A stretch of DNA of 64,000 nt from Paramyrothecium sp. XJ0827 (Eukaryota; Ascomycota; Sordariomycetes; Hypocreales; Stachybotryaceae): NCBI GenBank assembly GCA_020881915.1, contig JAJFPB010000003.1, positions 1,488,001-1,552,000 on the forward strand, given 5' to 3'. This document shows, in pieces, positions 60,537 through 64,000 of this stretch. The notes under the pieces are model-generated. The model was not told where the DNA came from. It saw nothing but the letters and a program-made list of their open reading frames with translations, and ran no database searches. Position 1 is the first letter of the stretch. Every line of letters begins with the position of its first letter. A program made the position numbers and the translations under genes.

Positions 60537-62576
60537 ATGGCACTTCCGGAGATTATTCTACAAAGGGGGTGGTGCTCAGACCCCTCTATGCAGGATACGG
60601 GATCTGGGGCTGGTGTCGAAGGCGATGGTGACAGTCCATGTCCAACATGCTTTTGGAACCGAAGTGCTGCAAAATTGTTTCCAATGGGGGGAGAAGACAC
60701 TGACTTCCAGGTTCGCGTTGGCGCACGACCCGAACAGGAGAGCTGTATTAGATGCCGCATCATTGGGCTTGCTACACGGGCTGTAGGCTTGGAGTTGGGC
60801 CCAGCAGATTTCATCTGGATCGATGAAGATGGCTGCACTGTCCTGCTCGAGCAACCGTCGAAACACGGGGATACCATCAGCCTCGACATCTTCGTAGCCG
60901 ATGACAAAGGAAGCGCACCGGAAGATTTACCTTTACCTCGAGGCCGAAGAACACCACCTAATGACACATCCTCGTCCCAATCCCTCGAGTGGTCAAAGAA
61001 TGAGATCGAGCTGTGCCGTCGAATCCACAGCCACTGCGGCCCTTCATCAAATCTGTTCACGCCCACGCGTTTGATCGATGTGCGGCCGCAAAACGCAAAC
61101 GGCGATGTCGTGCTCCGAGATGCATCGTCCGTGCCCCAAGGGGCGCAGTACTGTGCCTTGAGCTATTGCTGGGGGGATCTCAAGCCTGCGTGTCTTACCA
61201 GCAAGGCTACGCTCAGCCACAGGCAGGCCGGCATACCGTGGTCAAGCTTGCCGGCGACATTTCAAGACGCAATCAAGTGGTCGCGGTCCGCAGGTATAGA
61301 TTACATCTGGATCGACAGCGTGTGCATTATCCAAGGGGACGCAGATGACTGGCGTCGGGAGTCCGGTCGCATGTTCCAGGTCTACGGCAACTCATACGTA
61401 ACGCTTGTAGCCGCCTCCGGTGCAGACTCAGCGGCAGGCCTCTTCTCCGTACAACACAATCGCCCACCCGCCGTACACATTGCCAATCTATGCTACGAGA
61501 GCTCGGACAAAAGTTGGCCGCTCTGTGTGCGAAAAGCACATGATAACTATTACTACTGGGAAAATGATGAATTAAGAGGAATTTTCCCCCTGCTTCGGCG
61601 CGCTTGGTGCTATCAAGAGCGGCTCATCTCTCCGAGAATCCTGCTTTTCACGCCGGGTGAGGTTGCTTTTCAATGTTTCGGCCGAGTGTCTTGTGAGTGC
61701 GGGAGAGATGATGCATTGCGGGAGAGTGCCACTACAAATATTAAACATAAGCATGTCCTCCCTCACTTGGAAGGAGGGGATAGTGATGTAGACTTAAACC
61801 CATCTCAAATCTGGTGGCTGCTAGTTGGTGCTTACTCTAGACTGGACATCACGAAAAGCAGTGATCGACTCCCAGCATTCGCCGGTATCGCAGAGTATCT
61901 TCATCGATTTCGATCTGGCGAACAGTATCTTGCAGGCCTCTGGTCCGACACCTTGGTCACGGACTTGCTCTGGTATGTGTCGCACCCAACAGATGGTCAT
62001 TCCTCAGCGACTGAGGCAACAATAACTGGGACGCCAAGCTGGTCGTGGGCAAGTGGATCACAAGGCCGAATCCTACAAATCAATCTTACCGCTCTAGAGG
62101 CTCTGGTCCAGGTGCGAGAAGCAAGTTGTAAATATTCAGGTGATAGTCCTTACGGGGTACTGACGAGCAGTCACTTAGTGCTCCAGGGACGTTTATGGAC
62201 CGTCTTTTCTGCACTGTGGCGGCGGAAGGGTTCAACGTGGCTCCTCGGTTCACATTCACTAATTAGATTAAGTAAATTCAGCCATGCCCCCTCCAGGTTA
62301 CGGCTGGATGATAAAGAGCTGAAGGCTAGATGGGGCTTAGTTTCACACTTTTACCTTCTCGAAATGGCAAAGGAGATAGCAAGAGAGGACATGAGACTCT
62401 ATTTGATTCTCAGGTCTGTATCCAATGTCTCGAACACGTTTATTCGGGTGGGTGTCTTGGAATTTGGGAAACCCATACAAGTAGTAGAGATTATAGGAAA
62501 TGGGAGAAGCTGGGAAGAACTACCGTTTGTAGTATTATATAAGAATATACCACAAAGTGAGGAGCCACATGCGTAG
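60537..62576 (+). CDS. HET-domain protein with cysteine-pair N-terminus
   Basis: A single exon encodes 679 residues. The N-terminal 200 residues contain two Cys pairs (CPTC 35-38 and CIRC 70-73), a possible zinc-binding front seen in many fungal HET proteins. The HET domain (about 205-380) has YCALSYCWGD, DYIWIDSVCIIQGDADDW, MFQVYGNSYVTLVAAS and LRRAWCYQERLISPRILLF. The C-terminal part includes SDRLPAFAGIAEYLH, YLAGLW and GTPSWSWASGSQG, all usual companions. It differs from the other HET protein in the window in domain order, ALSY motif and tail, so the two are not a recent duplicate pair. The start is the first ATG. A role in cell-death-type recognition is inferred from the family. Confidence 0.92.
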   Translation: MALPEIILQRGWCSDPSMQDTGSGAGVEGDGDSPCPTCFWNRSAAKLFPMGGEDTDFQVRVGARPEQESCIRCRIIGLATRAVGLELGPADFIWIDEDGCTVLLEQPSKHGDTISLDIFVADDKGSAPEDLPLPRGRRTPPNDTSSSQSLEWSKNEIELCRRIHSHCGPSSNLFTPTRLIDVRPQNANGDVVLRDASSVPQGAQYCALSYCWGDLKPACLTSKATLSHRQAGIPWSSLPATFQDAIKWSRSAGIDYIWIDSVCIIQGDADDWRRESGRMFQVYGNSYVTLVAASGADSAAGLFSVQHNRPPAVHIANLCYESSDKSWPLCVRKAHDNYYYWENDELRGIFPLLRRAWCYQERLISPRILLFTPGEVAFQCFGRVSCECGRDDALRESATTNIKHKHVLPHLEGGDSDVDLNPSQIWWLLVGAYSRLDITKSSDRLPAFAGIAEYLHRFRSGEQYLAGLWSDTLVTDLLWYVSHPTDGHSSATEATITGTPSWSWASGSQGRILQINLTALEALVQVREASCKYSGDSPYGVLTSSHLVLQGRLWTVFSALWRRKGSTWLLGSHSLIRLSKFSHAPSRLRLDDKELKARWGLVSHFYLLEMAKEIAREDMRLYLILRSVSNVSNTFIRVGVLEFGKPIQVVEIIGNGRSWEELPFVVLYKNIPQSEEPHA

Positions 62577-62697
62577 TCCCTCGAAGAAACCTCTTCTTAG
62601 CATGCGAACTAGTTGTGAAGACAGATAAAACACCTTGATAGGACTTGATATATAGTCTCTGTGTAGAAACTAGGAAGGCAGCATGCTTGAGGCAGGC

Positions 62698-62838
62698 TCA
62701 GGCACGGTTTTGGGCAGTCTCGAGGGCCTCGAGCTCGACCTTTTCATGCTCGTCAACAGACAGCTTCTCTCTGGGAGTGTTTGCAGGGGGCATGTCCGCC
62801 GTCTCATTGTGGACGGGACGAGCGTCCCCTTTAGCCAT
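62698..62838 (-). CDS. Unrecognised 46-residue acidic mini-protein
   Basis: ATG at 62838, TGA at 62698-62700. The peptide begins MAKGDARPVHNETADMPPAN and continues with PREKLSVDEHEKVELEALET. It is acidic, soluble and helical in its second half, with no signal peptide. The composition looks coding. The context also fits: TTTTCCTTCCGGCTTTTCC directly before ATCATGG is a typical fungal leader, and CCTATAAGC lies about 115 bases upstream. No domain is recognised. It may be a complete small gene or the main exon of a slightly longer one; no convincing further splice was found. Confidence 0.5.
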   Translation of the reverse strand: MAKGDARPVHNETADMPPANTPREKLSVDEHEKVELEALETAQNRA

Positions 62839-64000
62839 GATGGAAAAGCCGGAAGGAAAAGTTCACAGCAGAGCTGCGAGGGCAAATCAAGGGGACAAGG
62901 TATTCGGAATTTCACGCGACTGCTCAAACAAAAATCTGGGAGGTCGTGCTGCTTATAGGCACGACCCATTTTTCCCCTACAACCCCAGATGGAGCAGAGG
63001 CCCGCCTCCAGTCGTGTCTCCTCACTCCCCATACAATAACATCAAACAGCCTTGACTTGCCTGCATCCATGATGGAGTCGCAAGCTGGGGGCCCGAATGG
63101 GGCATTATCTGGCAACAAGTCCCCATCCGGGGCGGTTAAGCCGAGAGAATGGCCGATACTTTGCATCATAGAGTGCCGTACCGAACGGAGGTGCTCCATA
63201 TCGGTGCTGGGTCTCCATGGTCCCAAATCCTCACTCCGGGTGCTACACAACATTAAGAGGGATTTTTATCGATCATCTACTGTAACACGCATGTCGCTGT
63301 GACACAGGTGAAGGACCAGCAATTCCGATCTCTACATCCATGCCCTACTTGCATCGCAGATGAAGGTCATTGTCGGCCCGGCGCCAGGGGATATTTATCT
63401 ATCGTACCAGTTTATGTCGTCCTTCACATCGGCACTTGAGGCTGCTTACGAGGAGCTGTAATGCAGTGGACACCGGACGTGCCGTGTTTCCCGAAAGCTC
63501 CGCCGGATGGTGGCCGAACAGTGCAGAGCACGACCCACTCCATGGTCCGGTGCGATTTTTTGCTGAGTGCCTAGTGTTAGATCGTGCCGGCCGATGAAGC
63601 GAAAAGTCTTGTTTCGGCATCGGCGCAGATCATTGTTGCCAAAGCTCACGCCAAGGCGGATCCCGCAGAGAGTCTGTCGTGTCATGTGCCTGGCACGATC
63701 TTCTAGAAGATTTGCCCTACATGGCTACTTTGGGGAGCTCCAGTTCGTCCGGGCTGTCGTCTACGTGGGTACTGACTGCAAAAAAAGGTTGGACACAATT
63801 AAATAATGGGCTTTCGCACGAACTGAGGCTACGGGTAGAACCGGGACGAGCATTCGGCCAGAGGAGCTATACCGCAAACTACACGACTGTGTACTAATGA
63901 TCAATCCAACGTATCATTATCCTTGAAACAAGAACGATAAATGACTTGTTTCTGTTGATGCATTGATCCAATCATATACGTTTTCCACGAGTATCTTGTG
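62839..64000. other. Right-edge region without a confident gene
   Basis: It contains the putative promoter of the mini-gene (TATA-like CTATAAG, minus strand, 62952-62958). Frames around 63370-63897 are short and overlap on both strands; none has a recognisable product. Confidence 0.45.
62952..62958 (-). promoter_or_regulatory. TATA-like element of the mini-gene
   Basis: CTATAAG on the minus strand lies about 115 bases upstream of the ATG at 62838, followed by a pyrimidine-rich leader. The call rests on position and motif only. Confidence 0.35.

Noticed and set aside
62645..63055. 136-codon plus frame opposite the mini-gene
   Set aside because: Its Ser/Cys-rich composition is what the complement of the mini-gene would give; the minus strand has better context.

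Overview
The window looks like nuclear DNA of a filamentous ascomycete (Pezizomycotina, probably a sordariomycete; genus not determinable by eye). Genes carry short introns of about 45-100 bases with GTRNGT donors, CTAAC-like branch points and YAG acceptors. Intergenic DNA is rich in CT tracts. The families are typical of these fungi: a Yvc1-type TRP channel, DUF3433, a NACHT protein with a DUF7708-like front, HET proteins, an Asp f 4-like secreted protein and an S10 carboxypeptidase. I saw no rRNA, tRNA, CRISPR array or intact transposon. Exon joins below were worked out by hand from splice motifs and reading-frame continuity.

Left part, 1-30.5 kb: conserved, mostly GC3-rich genes. In order: a 5'-truncated gene with a 36-bp coding repeat; glutaminyl-tRNA synthetase (-); a macrodomain protein (+) convergent with a vacuolar TRP channel (-); a 4.1 kb gap; a large AAA ATPase with an acidic/proline-rich front (+); a 4.5 kb gap; an Asp f 4-like secreted protein (+); a 7.2 kb gap that may hold traces of a decayed transcription factor; and a 1039-residue DUF3433 membrane protein (+).

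Right part, 31.7-64 kb: mostly accessory content. It holds a 7-exon NLR-like STAND protein (+), a DUF1308 protein (+, conserved), two secreted proteins sharing one cysteine module (-, -), an F-box-like protein (+), an SRPK-like kinase interrupted by two TAG codons (-), a short NmrA-like protein (+), an 8-cysteine small secreted protein (+), a multipass membrane protein (+), a HET protein (-), an alpha/beta hydrolase (-), a secreted S10 carboxypeptidase (+), a second HET protein (+) and a 46-codon mini-gene (-).

One NLR and two HET genes within about 31 kb, mixed with small secreted proteins and a broken kinase, suggest a self/non-self recognition neighbourhood. That link is inference from gene content. 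Nothing in the sequence shows these genes acting together. The points most worth following are the CxxC secreted module present once and three times in neighbouring genes, the kinase whose two stops both sit at possible 3' splice sites, and the unrecognised mini-gene near the right edge.
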